Shown here: positions 46,913-57,799 of the stretch, piece by piece | Position numbering within the stretch: the first letter of the stretch is position 1 | How the letters are laid out: every line of letters begins with the position of its first letter | From: Mactra quadrangularis | Taxonomy: Eukaryota > Mollusca > Bivalvia > Venerida > Mactridae | Assembly: GCA_025267735.1 (NCBI GenBank) | Contig: CM046304.1 | Coordinates: 8,370,001 to 8,434,000 of the forward strand | Length of the DNA stretch: 64,000 nt | Reading direction: 5' to 3' | Notes under the pieces: generated by a model | Database searches by the model: none | What the model was told of the DNA's origin: nothing | The model's input: only the letters and a program-made list of their open reading frames with translations | Made by a program: the position numbers and the translations under genes

Positions 46913-48789
46913 CCCAGCAGGCACACGACGTTGATTCAACGTTGTTACAACGTTGAAAATGAGACAGTACGTTGATCAACCAATTTTAAACCACAAATAA
47001 ATATTTTATCATCGGATGTTGATAACCGACGTTGAAACAACGTTGATAATGGTTGTAGATCTAGTATATTTTAAATTGTTTTCTTATTTCTTTATAATAT
47101 TGCGATTATTTAGATGGTATAGATCTATTATCTTTACCTCAAAGTATGCCCAAAATATTTTCTATTGACTATGAAATATAGAAACTGTTACTCTCTCACT
47201 ATTTTGAATATTCTCTAACAAATATTCTAGAAAGTGCTTTTCGCGCGTTAGAAACTGCGCATGCGTGACGCATTCAGAAACGCGCAGTGCTGACCTCGAC
47301 TTTCTAAAGCGTTGACGCAGATCTAGTCTAGAAAACATTAGTTTGAAGGTATGTACAACGATATTATACTAACATACTATACTTGTCATTGTTCTGTTTA
47401 TAGATATCATTTGTTTTTAACACCCACGACTGGTTTAAGAGTTGAAAATGATGTGTGTGTTCAAGAAAGCCTTGTCGGCGCCATTATTCAAATCAAATAT
47501 TCTACTTTCTTTGTCTTACGCCTGCAAATAACATTCTATTAAATGCATTCTGTGTTTAAAAATTATGTCCGAATTCTGTTTGTTGAAAAATTAACAGAAA
47601 CTTATCCATTGTATAATGTAAACTTCAAGTAGGTGGGTTTCAGACGTTTCGCCCCGATGTCATTCGACCCAATAGGCCAAATTGCACGAAGACGATTCGA
47701 CCCCATGCCGATTTAACCTTGGCGTATTTTGTAGAACAGACTGTTAGTGTGTTATTAAAATGAAGTGATCGCTGTTTTCTGTCCAAATATTAAAGGCTCA
47801 GAGTTGGGATAAACATTACTTTTTGAGGTTAAATGTAATTAATGCATATTAGAATCTCGTTTATTTTGCAGGATGTTACATAATGGATAAATGGCCAAGA
47901 TGAATTTATCAGGCAAGAAGGAAATATGCCTTTGACAAAACTGTTCAGTTTCGACCAATTATAGGTAATTATGGTTTCACGTATTAGCTAAATTTTCTGC
48001 TTCTGTTCTTCATTTTTTACTTTATATTTGCTTTACAAAGTTGTTAACATCATGAGGTTCACTAGTGCTCCATCCACAATTTGAGTATTATATTTGCATA
48101 ATCTGTGTGCAACAGTTCTTTTTGTATTCTTATGATTCATATTTTTGATTTCAGAGTCAGTTTTACAGAATCACTAGGAAGCCACGAAGTGCAAAGTCAA
48201 TGGAACCATAATAAAGTTTTTAAAATATCCCCAGAAAGGTCTGGAGGTGGGGGCAGAAGAGACCAAGCTTAATATTTGTTACATATAGTTTTATACATAT
48301 AGTTTTTAGTTAAGTGTTTGCTAATTTGTTTGGGTTAATGACCCATTCTCATTGACATAGTGATTAAATTGTTAAATTATTGGATCTTTTCTCATGTTTT
48401 TTATTTGTCCATGTTATACAGTTTTTCAGTCGGCAGATATCTAGATCAAATATATATCTAGATCAAACTCTGAAAAAGGGCTAAATACAGCTTATATTCA
48501 ACCTCCTTCAACTATAGTTCAAATAAAACCAACCTTAGATCAACATGGAATCGACTATAAATCACCCTAATAACAACCAATTATCAACCAGATTTCAACC
48601 ATCAACCAACCTAATGAGCGTTGAACTAACGTTGAATAAACCTTGTATCAACGTTGAACACAACGTTGAATCAACGTTGATTTTTCAACGTTGGCACAAC
48701 TTTCAAATCCTAAAATAAATCCAACATAAAAACAACGTTGTTGTTCAACGTTGAAACAACGTTGTTTCAACGTCGGTTTGCCTGCTGGG
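46913..48789. mobile_element. 1.88-kb element with CCCAGCAGGCA ends and CAACGTTG arrays
   Basis: The left end is CCCAGCAGGCACACGACGTTGA and the right end read inward is CCCAGCAGGCAAACCGACGTTGA. About 130 bp at the left and 190 bp at the right are filled with AACGTTG/CAACGTTG repeats, a plausible subterminal binding array. Target duplication is not evident (CTT left, TTA right). It sits between the two inverted arms at 45877 and 49694. Confidence 0.8.
47250..48280 (+). pseudogene. Possible decayed spliced transcript unit inside the element
   Basis: GCGCATGCGTGACGCA (about 47257-47272) resembles NRF1 and CRE sites. It is followed by a GAAG|GTATGT donor at 47349, an exon at 47882-47964 (TTTTGCAG| .. 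|GTAATT), an exon from 48155 (TTTCAG|) and AATAAA at 48210. Joining the last two exons keeps one frame open (..YQARRKYAFDKTVQFRPIIE.. and ..KVNGTIIKFLKYPQKGLE..) apart from two stops. The family is not recognised; it may be chance. Confidence 0.25.
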
Positions 48790-49693
48790 TTAAGACTTGT
48801 AATACATAAGCACTTGACACAGAAATCAATGGAAGTATTTGTGCATGGTCTTGTACACTCCCACATTGACTTTTGCATGGTTTAAACATTGTACTACCAG
48901 CCTACCAAATCAAAAGCTGCAACGGGTTCAAGATTGTACTGATAGAGTGGTCTTGATAACTCCATTAGAGCAACCAGTTCTGTGCACCTAACGTCTCCAT
49001 TGACTATCAATTTAAGTTAGAATCATGTCTGAAGTCCTTCTAATGACCTTGCATCATGTCTCTTTAGAACCTTTTCGTCCAAGTGAGATCTTAAGGTCAA
49101 TTTTGACTTCGATATCAAAGTTACATGTATATGCTAACTATGCTATTATCGCTTCCGTCATTATTAATTTCTAACATATCCATTCATAGAAAAGGAATAT
49201 ATTTGTCTAAAGGTTCATAACTTTTTACACAACTATGAAATCAAGACTTCATATACATGTATAAATGTACAGATACAGCTAGTACAAGCTTGTCCGAGTT
49301 ATAATCTTCAAATTTTAAAATAGAATAATTTCAAAATTTTTATGTTTATGGAAAACATTTACAAAATCTGCAATGCATCAAAATCTATAAACAGTAAAGC
49401 ATTTAAAACCAGTAGATGGTTTGTTTTTTAGTTATTAATAACAGTTTAATGTCATTATACAATAAAACAAAAAGAGCTGCATAGCTCGATGAATGCAATT
49501 TGGTTATTGCTATTAAAGCTAGTATGTATAAACTTAATAAAGGTGATAAAAAATCATTCTTAGTAGCATTAATATAATCAAAAGCAGAAATAAGTATGAC
49601 AATAGTAATATACAAGCTGAAAAGCCTATGAAAAGATTTTTAGGAAATTGATTTAATGCAAAAGTAGATATTATTCAGCGAAATGGTGTGATT
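48790..49693. other. No gene recognised
   Basis: AT-rich sequence between the CCCAGCAGGCA element and the right inverted arm. The 70-codon minus-strand frame at 49403-49615 is hydrophobic but shows no family motif. Confidence 0.4.
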
Positions 49694-49902
49694 TTGGCTG
49701 AAATATTGTATAAATTATCAATAAATATAGCTTCCCATACACATTTTGTTATTTTTAACCTCAAAAACGTGTTTATCATCCTTGAAAACCAACAAAATGA
49801 TATATTACAAGCTATGAGAAAATATAAAATAGTTCTACATAACCAAAATCGGCCATTTTGGCGGCCATTTTGAATTTTTGTAAAAAGTGAACCTAAAACG
49901 TC
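49694..49902 (-). repeat. 209-bp arm of a widely spaced inverted repeat (right)
   Basis: Minus-strand copy of 45877-46085 (GACGTTTTAGGTTCAC, CAAAATGGCCGCCAAAATGG). The two arms may be the long TIRs of one 4-kb element (45877-49902) or two copies inserted in opposite orientation; the outer flanks (AACGAT, ACCGGA) show no clear duplication. Confidence 0.85.
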
Positions 49903-50346
49903 ACCGGAGACAATTTTAAAGGTCATATTTGAATTCAGTGCATCATTTGGCCATATAAATCACCCGTTTAAAAAAAGTTGGTGATTTGCCCAACCCTATT
50001 ATTATGCCTTTGAAAATAGGAATCATCGTTTTATAATGTTTGGACAAGTGATATCTAGCGCCAGCAAAAAGATAATATGTCCAAATTATTCTTAGACAAG
50101 TGGAAATAGCAAAGAAATTTACACCCTGCATAGGTAAGTTATATACTGCACATGTATGTAAAACCTGAAGTTTTTTTTTGTTTCTTAGGTATAAAACACA
50201 TACAAAAAATGCGTTTTGCATCATTAGTTTGTTATAAAGTTATATAATGCTGACCAGCAACAAAGAGTAAAGTAAGTTATAGACATATGAACTCTATATC
50301 GTATCACTAAGTACCTGGTTTTCACTAAGTTCACTGATTTTATCTC

Positions 50347-50643
50347 TCACCCAAAACAACCACATTTCGAACGAGCCTTTCGTTTGCTTTTGAATTTCTT
50401 CTGGGTTTGTTTATTTGGTCGCATGCTTAAAGTAGTGTCGTCACACCACTTGTTAACAAATGTCTGCATCTCGATGACTATTTCCGAGCTCTCTACTTTA
50501 CTTTTCTTCTTCTTTGGTTTACTGTGTTTAGTAAAACGTTGGAATATTGTCTTTTTACCACGTGGTATTTTATTCATAGTTTTATTCTCTGGTTGTCCTT
50601 GGTCAGTTTTTTCACGAATCATGTAAGGGTAATAACTCTTCAT
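50347..50643 (-). CDS. Rab exon 6 (basic tail, stop)
   Basis: 98 codons and TGA after AAATTGTAG. It is low in recognisable structure, with KPKKKKSK and KKFKSKRKARSK basic clusters and a terminal CGCFG. In-phase joining to exon 5 supports it; the tail has no assigned domain. Confidence 0.82.
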   Translation of the reverse strand: MKSYYPYMIREKTDQGQPENKTMNKIPRGKKTIFQRFTKHSKPKKKKSKVESSEIVIEMQTFVNKWCDDTTLSMRPNKQTQKKFKSKRKARSKCGCFG

Positions 50644-53600
50644 CTACAATTTACAAAATGGAATTCAACTCAAATATTAAAGGGAGATAACGCTGAAAGA
50701 CTAACAAGTATATGCATCATATAACCCCCCTTTGACAAATAAAATTTGTTGTATTAAATGCACAAGTCAAAAGCTGTGCTCTTTATGTACGGAGTTTTAT
50801 ATTAAGTCAAAGTAGTAGCGGTTATTAGTTAATATTACTTGTAGAATATGGAATCAACGTGATCAAAACTATATGGTCTAGGATAGTTTGTGAAGGGTTA
50901 CTTTTGTTCGTATTTCATTATGTACTTCTAACAAAAATCGCATTGGGGATAACTTGTCCAGATGACCAGTGTAATACTTAGCTTTAAGAATGTTTGGTTC
51001 TGAGCAGAAATGATTTCAATAAATAAAAAAATCATGTAAAGAAAGACCACACTCACGACATTTGGGTTACATATTTCTGTAACATGAAAAGCTAGTTTTC
51101 TAAAAGCTTCGTACACATTTTTACCAGTTTTTGCACTAGTTTCTAAAAACTCAAACGCTAACTCTTTGTCCGCTAGCTGAAAAGGAAAAAAGATGGAAAT
51201 AATCTCTTCACTAATTCAACTTATTTCATTCTCTCCGCCTGATCATATAGATCTAAGTTTTTGTTAACAAACATGGCATAATTATTTTACAAAAAAAGAT
51301 ACAATCGTGACACGACTAAACTTATAAAAATAATTATGAATTTAATATCTTATCAGTACTTCTTGTTTAGATATTGAAATAAAGCCAAAATCGGATTGAT
51401 CGTTTAGAATTATAAAATATGTTTTGCAATCAAAATTTTTAGTAGCAGTCAAAAGATACGAATCTACAGAAAGTGTAATACATGTACTTTTAAACAGTTA
51501 AAACTGGGATTCAAGATGATAGCATTTTGTCTGTTCCCAGGAAAACAGACCACAGAAAAAAGAATGTATTCGCTACAGATGTATTTATTAAAGTTCACCT
51601 GTTGGCCATCTTTTATTTTGACCTTCCTACCAGTTTCGAGGTCAGATTTGTTACCTAGCAACACGATTGGTACAGGGTCATATTTATTATGTGTTTGTTC
51701 CATTTCCTACAACAATAGAAATATGTTTTCATTTTGAAATAATTATTCATCTTAAAATTTATGAATAAAATTTATTTGCACATTGAGTGAATGAGCATCA
51801 ATGTAAACTGCATAAAATTTAAGAAAGAATTATAACATTCGCTCTCTAGAGAAATGGAATAGAAAATTCCGTGTCTAAGAAAGATAAAGAGCATCCGACA
51901 GGGCTTTCTTTCCGTATTTAGGGAAGGGGTATGAAGTCTTGTTTACAGTCCATTTGAGGAATTTCTAAATAAACTTGGAATGAAAACAAACTCAGAGATA
52001 ATCTCCGGATTTAGAGAGCACAGTGGGATTTGTAAGAATTTTTGGTTTCCTTCCCAGTTTATTTATTGATTCCTCAAATGGACTGTATAATCTTAAAAAA
52101 TGAGTAGACCCTTATGTCATTGTATTTGTTTACTCCAAGTCTCGTAACTTATTGCACTCGTAGCGTGCGATTTTTTACATTAATATATATATTTCTATAA
52201 ATATCATATTTTATGATAGAAAAAACCTTTGCTTGGGCAATTTTAGGGGGGGGGGGGCGTACGCCGGGTTCGCCCCTTTGGATCCGCCCATGTTAATTGA
52301 AGAACAAAACCTTGAACTAAATAATGCTACTTTATGTACTTTACTTTACTGACGTTCAATTGTTCAAATTTTCATTTATACTCATGAACTATATTCAAAC
52401 TTGGTTTGGACTCAGTATGATAATTTTGAGTTCATATTTTCAAGACCACATGTACTGTACTTACTTCATTAACACTTTTTAACCAATAAAATAAATGATT
52501 GAATGTAGATAGATCTGTGACGTCATACACCATGACCACGCCCTTCACTCCACGGTACTGCCACCTATTGACAGAATGAAATCTTTCCTGGCCAGCTGTG
52601 TCCCTGAAAAATCATAAAATGTATAAATAATTAATACCTGTCGTTGGTTAAATGTTAAATACAATACCTTCCTGATTTTTCTTAACTACTTGAAACAAGA
52701 AATATCTTTACAAAAAAAGATATATGGCGCTATACAGAGTTCATATTTGTTTGAAGTTAAAAATAGTCATAGACTGTTCATTCATATCGTCAATTCACGA
52801 CGAATGTATTATCAATAAGCTTAGTGAGTGATTCATAATACACATACATGTAGTCAGCAACTACTGTCCGAGATACGCACATGCATAACACAAATAACCA
52901 ATGGCACCATGTATATTATCCATTTCTTTATACTAGAAGAGTATTGCATTGGACAAACAAGTATGGTAGACCAGTTATATTGGTTAAAATATAATAGGTC
53001 AAAAGTTGGCTTAGACAGCTGTACCCAACAAAACATTACCTTGTACAATGTATATACCGGAATAATATTAAATTGAGCATGATAAAATAGTAGGATTTTG
53101 TACATTACTAATTATGATTGTAAACTTACATACCATATTTGTAGTTCGACTATAGCACCGTCAACTTCAAATGTTTTCTTCACAAAATCTGTCGCTATGA
53201 AACAACAATAATGAGTTATACATTTAGTGTAGATTTAGTATTAATTATATAATGTGTAGTAATAATTGTGTTTTCATGTTGTATGAACGTACTGTAGGAA
53301 GCGTTATGTTATGTAGTATACATGTGATTTGTGTTGGACACACTTGTTATAGCATGCCGTCTCAAAAACATTGTCATACATTTTAATGATTATCTTGTTT
53401 TAACATTTTAACATTGATGGATGTAAGAAATCATCATGAGCAGTTTGGATTATTGCTAAGCACTTCAATAAAGAATTGTCGTCAATAAATATACAGTTAA
53501 TGTTCGTAAAGCTTATGCTAGCTAGAACAACAATGTATACTTTGAAATGAAATATGATTTTTTGATAGCATGTCCATAAGAAGCTTTTATGATTTGCTGC

Positions 53601-54631
53601 AAATACAAGGGTAGCAAAAGTTATGTCAAATCTTGTCAACGTTAAAGAGCAAGTAAAAACCAGATCGGGGCATAATATATATTCCTATATAAGACCGTGC
53701 TCGGTCTAGTATATACGCCTCATCTATGTGTTGGAACTTAAGTTAAATGACTCAAGTGCGCTGTTTTTAATCAAATTATAATTTAATGTAAAAACAGACA
53801 AAGTTAAAAAAGAATCGAACCAAAAAGTTCGAGGAAACCGGATGTTCGTAAGAATTCAACTTTATTGCTGTTCTTTGTTTCTCACTATACATGTAGTTTC
53901 TTTGGACTTTTTACATAAATAAACAAGAGGGTCCTGAGGACCCTGGGTCAATCACCTAAGAACTACATTATAAGGGCATCTGGCACAAAATCTTGTAACA
54001 CTTTCAATTTTTGCTGTATGAAAACTGTGACCTTGAAGGCACAATCCAAATACGAAAGCTTTTGGCCTTTCATTATTTGAGAAAAATATTTTTTCAACTT
54101 GTGACCACTAGGGTGAGGCCAATTTTGACCCAGGGGGTATGATTTGAACACTCGAGGACCTCAAGGTGATGGTTCCTGCCAAATATGAAAGCTCTAGGTC
54201 TAATATTTAGTGAGATGAAGATTTTTTAAACATTTTCTTATTTAAATCTGTTGACCTCTAGGACAGGGTCAATATTGACACGTGGGCTTGATTTGAATAA
54301 ACTTGTTGTATCTTGTTTGTTTCAAGAAATTGTTGACGCACGACGGACGAAGACCAATGACAATAGCTCGCTTTAAGAAGTTCATGCTCAAGTGAGCTAA
54401 AAGGGGGAAAAGATTGTGCTAGTTAAAATGTTTAAGCCATCCGGGTATTTCTAGCTGGTGGAGATGGAGCCATCAAACTTTAACAGTAATTTATTTACCT
54501 ATTGTAGGAAGTAATCTATCGTGGAATTCTTTACCAGTTAAACATCTCAGTAATGCAGTTTTACCCACTGAAGCGTCACCTAGTATCAACACTTTATATG
54601 TGACGTCACAATCCTTCTCTGAGAGTGGCAT
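50347..54631 (-). CDS. Divergent Rab-family small GTPase, six coding exons
   Basis: Joined exons, 5' to 3' on the minus strand: 54631-54499, 53194-53134, 52603-52465, 51706-51599, 51176-51057, 50643-50347. They give 285 residues. The G boxes are all present: GDASVGKT (18-25), a PTIATDF switch I (42-48, usually G where A is), WDTAGQE (65-71), GNKSD (128-132) and ETSAKTG (158-164). Rab proteins are GTP-dependent switches for vesicle traffic at membranes. The C-terminal extension of about 98 residues is basic and longer than in most Rabs. It ends in KSKRKARSKCGCFG, so a CXC pair sits two residues from the end instead of a usual CC/CXC terminus. All introns are GT-AG with phases 1, 2, 0, 0, 0. 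Subfamily not assigned; expression unknown. Confidence 0.9.
51057..51176 (-). CDS. Rab exon 5 (ETSAK)
   Basis: 40 codons between CCTTTTCAG and GTGAGT, coding LADKELAFEFLETSAKTG and the last GTPase helix (VYEAFRKLAFHV). Confidence 0.9.
51599..51706 (-). CDS. Rab exon 4 (NKSD)
   Basis: 36 codons between TTGTTGTAG and GTGAAC. It contains PIVLLGNKSDL, the guanine-specificity motif, and ends KIKDGQQ. Confidence 0.9.
51946..52085. mobile_element. 140-bp MITE with TA duplication in Rab intron 3
   Basis: The left end is CAGTCCATTTGAGGAAT and the right end is ATTCCTCAAATGGACTG, a perfect 17-bp inverted repeat flanked by TA. AAATAAACT..GGAA is also inverted further in. Confidence 0.88.
52246..52291 (+). 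repeat. Poly-G tract with GGATCCGCCC repeat tail
   Basis: 12 G followed by CGTACGCCGGGTTCGCCCCT + TTGGATCCGCCCATG. It looks like the terminus of a dispersed repeat, in Rab intron 3. Confidence 0.5.
52465..52603 (-). CDS. Rab exon 3 (DTAGQE, switch II)
   Basis: 139 bp between TTTTTCAG and GTAAGT, coding WDTAGQERFHSVNRW, then YRGVKGVVMVYDVTDLSTF and a WLKSVNE helix. Confidence 0.92.
53134..53194 (-). CDS. Rab exon 2 (switch I to strand 3)
   Basis: 61 bp between TTTCATAG and GTATGT, coding TDFVKKTFEVDGAIVELQI and two bases of the conserved Trp codon. Confidence 0.88.
53923..54402 (+). mobile_element. ACAAGA-type element in Rab intron 1
   Basis: It starts AACAAGAGGGTCCTGAGGAC (hairpin GGGTCCTGAGGACCC). 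There are about three short cores with GACCTCTAGGACAGGGTCAA / GACCACTAGGGTGAGGCCAA. Then come ACGCACGACGGACGAAGACC, AATAGCTC and GTGAGCTAAAA. Same layout as families A, C and D but a different sequence. Confidence 0.8.
54499..54631 (-). CDS. Rab exon 1 (P-loop)
   Basis: Begins MPLSEKDCDVTYKVLILGDA and contains the P-loop GDASVGKT. It ends PTI plus one base before GTAAAT. A TTTTTATAG acceptor lies about 15 bp 5' of the ATG, implying an upstream non-coding exon. Confidence 0.9.
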
Positions 54632-54667
54632 TGTTCTACTGTATCTATAAAAACAATAGATACATTA

Positions 54668-55623
54668 CTGTATACGTCCTAATATTGGCGTCCGTTTTAT
54701 TTTGGCAGTTTTGGGGGTCAACGTCGGAATTGCCAAATATCAACCCAGCCAATATAAAACACCGCCAAATATTCACCCCGCGAATATAAAACACTGCCAA
54801 ATATTGACCCCGTGAATATAAAACACCACCAAATATTGACCCCGCTAATATAAAACACCGCCAAATATTGACCCCGCAAATATAAAACACTGCCAAATAT
54901 TGACCCCGCAAATATAAAACACTGCCAAATATTGACCCCGCGAATATAAAACACCGCCAAATATTGACCCCGCGAATATAAAACACTGCCAAATATTGAC
55001 CCCGCGAATATAAAACACCGCCAAATATTGACCCTGCGAATATAAAACACTGCCAAATATTGACCCCGCGAATATAAAACACCACCAAATATTGACCCCG
55101 CGAATATAAAACACCGCCAAATATTGACCCCGCAAATATAAAACACCGCCAAATATTGACCCTGCGAATATAAAACACTGCCAAATATTGACCCCGCGAA
55201 TATAAAACACCGCCAAATATTGACCCCGCAAATATAAAACACCGCCAAATATTGACCCCGCAAATATAAAACACCACCAAATATTGACCCCGCGAATATA
55301 AAACACTGCCAAATATTGACCCCGCGAATATAAAACACCGCCAAATATTGACCCCGCAAATATAAAACACCGCCAAATATTGACCCCGCGAATATAAAAC
55401 ACCGCCAAATATTGACCCCGCGAATATAAAATAAACGCCAAACATTTATCAAAGTAAGACTACTCTTACCTCGATCAAGTTACTTTCCTTTTTACTTAAC
55501 ACATTGACTCTGAATGTTTAATATTAGCGGTTAGCCTTCATACCGCCAAATATTGAACCCGCCAATATACAAACATCTAAAAAACGCCAATATTAGCTTC
55601 CGCCAATATAAAGACGTATACAG
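54668..55623. mobile_element. TIR element whose interior is a 32-bp minisatellite
   Basis: The ends CTGTATACGTCCTAATATTG and, from the right, CTGTATACGTCTTTATATTG are flanked by TA on both sides. Inside the right end AACGCCAATATTAGC and CCGCCAATATAAAG show the presumed ancestral motif. The array itself is described separately. The element lies between the Rab ATG and any upstream exon. Confidence 0.88.
54733..55440 (-). repeat. 32-bp minisatellite, about 22 units
   Basis: Units CCAAATATTGACCCCGCGAA + TATAAAACACCG, with few substitutions (GCGAA/GCAAA, ACCG/ACTG). Because 32 is not a multiple of 3 and the minus-strand unit has no stop in any frame, three long minus-strand frames (198-266 codons) are open at once. 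They are not genes. Confidence 0.95.
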
Positions 55624-56442
55624 TAATGGTAGATTGTAGACAATTAAAAATAGAAAATTCAGAGAAATGTATTCAATAAAACAATTGTCACATGCTATAA
55701 CATTGTGCTTCAACTATTAGGGTTATCTAAGTCAATGGTCTTAATAGCAGCATGGTCTTAATATAGGGACATTTTCTCTCTTAATAAGCATTTAGAACTG
55801 AAAATCGTCGAAATATCGCATGATGTTGCAATAGCCAAGGTAGTCTGTACAACCAAGCTTTACTGTTCGTGTAAATCTCATAAAAGAAATTTCGTACTAA
55901 GTTTATTGCTGAATGGAACCCCTGCACGTTCAAGATAATATATTCACAATGGTTGAAACATTTCATTAGGTGTGGTAGTTGTACTACAGTGTTATCAAGC
56001 ATTTAATCATTTTACGCTTTTTTTACAGATCTGACATTTTTGATATTTTAAAATGAATTGTCAATGGGTTTTTTTAAATTATAAAGCGAACTGATCGATA
56101 GATTGTTAGAAATAAAAAATATAAGTAAAAGAACGCACCAAAATTATCTATATAGTTACTAACGAGGTAAGTGTTTTATGCATAAATCACCATCTATTAC
56201 AACTGTACGTTCATTGGACAAAAATTATCAGAACACTGTTTTACTGCTACCAAAATGTTTCTATACAATTTTGAAGGTTTTAGAAAAGTTAATATTTGTT
56301 GAAATCTACAAACAAGCAGCTTTAATGTGTTTTAGTTTCTATTTATCAAGTTTACAAGTGAAATAAAATATTATAAATGATTAAACTGTTCATAAAGAAT
56401 TACAACAAAACCTTATTGTTGTTTTGAGCTAGGGTTATCATA
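55624..56442. other. No gene recognised
   Basis: AT-rich sequence upstream of the minisatellite element; no exon or repeat was identified. Confidence 0.4.
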
Positions 56443-56700
56443 CAGTGCCAATCAAAAGTTATCAGACAAACGAAATTTTGAGATAAAATGATAATGCGTA
56501 CCGCGAGTTATTACATTAAAATCGAAGTTAATTCATGTATCATATTTGAATCATAATATACATGAGTTGGTAAACTAATTATTATTATTGCTAATTTTGG
56601 AACTTGCTCGGATGAATATTTGTTGCATTTTTCGTTGCTAAATGTGAATTGATTAAAATCCTAAAGCAGGATTTTAACCATTGACTTTTGGAGGGCACTG
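56443..56700. mobile_element. 258-bp Tc1-like MITE
   Basis: CAGTGCCAATCAAAAGTTA and, from the right, CAGTGCCCTCCAAAAGTCA, flanked by TA. CAGTGC..CAAAAGT is a common Tc1-type end. Confidence 0.85.
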
Positions 56701-57082
56701 TATGTTAACAAATGTAAACAATAAAAACAGAAATATCACAGAAGCTTCAAGAAGCTTCAAGAAGCTTTAACTCTGTCTGGTTTGTCCAGAGAAATTATCA
56801 TATGTGTCGAATAATAACGATCGTAGAAGCTATGATCATTCGGACTCCTCGGAGATCAAACGTTCAACGTTCTGGTGACCAATCACAAACCTGATTTTAG
56901 CGATGCCTACAGCGTTAGCACAGAAGACAGAGTAGTTCCGATTCTAAACCAGTTCCAAACAGACACTGTTATAACAGATAAAACTATTCCAGTAATTTAT
57001 ACCTGTTTGTTACATGTCATAGGGCAAACAAGATATTTAAAACAAATGTTAAAATTCTGAAATATTTATAAACATAACTTAC

Positions 57083-57133
57083 CAGAGAACACTGCTCTTA
57101 GTAAAACAAAGTTAAATCTATGTCTGACCTACT
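57083..57133 (-). other. Candidate non-coding 5' exon boundary for the Rab gene
   Basis: The minus strand reads ..GCAGTGTTCTCTG|GTAAGTTATG, a full consensus donor at 57083. The Rab ATG exon has an acceptor just 5' of its start, so an upstream exon must exist. Other donors on this strand (CCACA|GTAAGT near 62025) are equally possible. Confidence 0.25.
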
Positions 57134-57364
57134 TGTTTGTTTAGTGTTTTGTAGGGTTCAGCGCCGCAGCAATACAATGTAAATGTCATGTCACAGTGGT
57201 CAGTCAACCTACTCGCCGTTCCAGGAAAGGCTAAATGTCTGGATTTAGCTGGTAACCAATTATTAGACACATACCTCCGTCAGAGGCTGATAACTAATTA
57301 AGACTCATTGGTAAAAGGAATAATGACCTTAATCATTTCATGACCATATTCCACTAAAGTATGC

Positions 57365-57440
57365 CCGCCCAGGAATCAAACTCATGACCCTCGATCAGTA
57401 AACTTGCCATTCGGAACTCCTCGGCCATTCGCTAGGAATG
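57365..57440 (-). repeat. tRNA-like SINE head
   Basis: The minus strand carries TGGCCGAGGAGTTC (box A) and, about 35 bases on, GAGTTTGATTCCTGG (box B), like a Leu/Ser-type tRNA promoter. The body continues toward 57290. A second box-A-like motif, TAGCTCAGTTGGTAG, is at 57777-57791. Confidence 0.5.
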
Positions 57441-57799
57441 ATCTCGGACATATTTAGACGCCATTTTGGAACTACCGGTGTTGAAGTAAACTAATACACG
57501 ATCGTTTAGGCGATGGGTGAAGTTTCGTTTTTAGTCCGTAAATTTGAAATAACATAGTTCAATGTTATCGCTGAACAATATTTGGTTCAAAATATAGCAT
57601 AGAAATATGGTTTGACAAAGATCAGTGTGTATACTACAAGAACTATTTTGCATTACCGTTACGTGCTTCGCCGCGCGTAGGTAGTAAAAACTCAAGCCGC
57701 TTGGGTAGACCCCCACGAATCCGTCCGGGATTATTCATTCATGAATGTCGAGGTGTTCAGAATGTATACTTGCCTGCTACCAACTGAGCTAGCCGAGCG

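Noticed and set aside
54645..55445. Three overlapping long minus-strand frames (198-266 codons)
   Set aside because: All are the 32-bp minisatellite; each frame merely cycles through the same unit.
57777..57791. tRNA gene on the minus strand
   Set aside because: Only a box-A-like motif is present; no box B at tRNA spacing and no acceptor stem.
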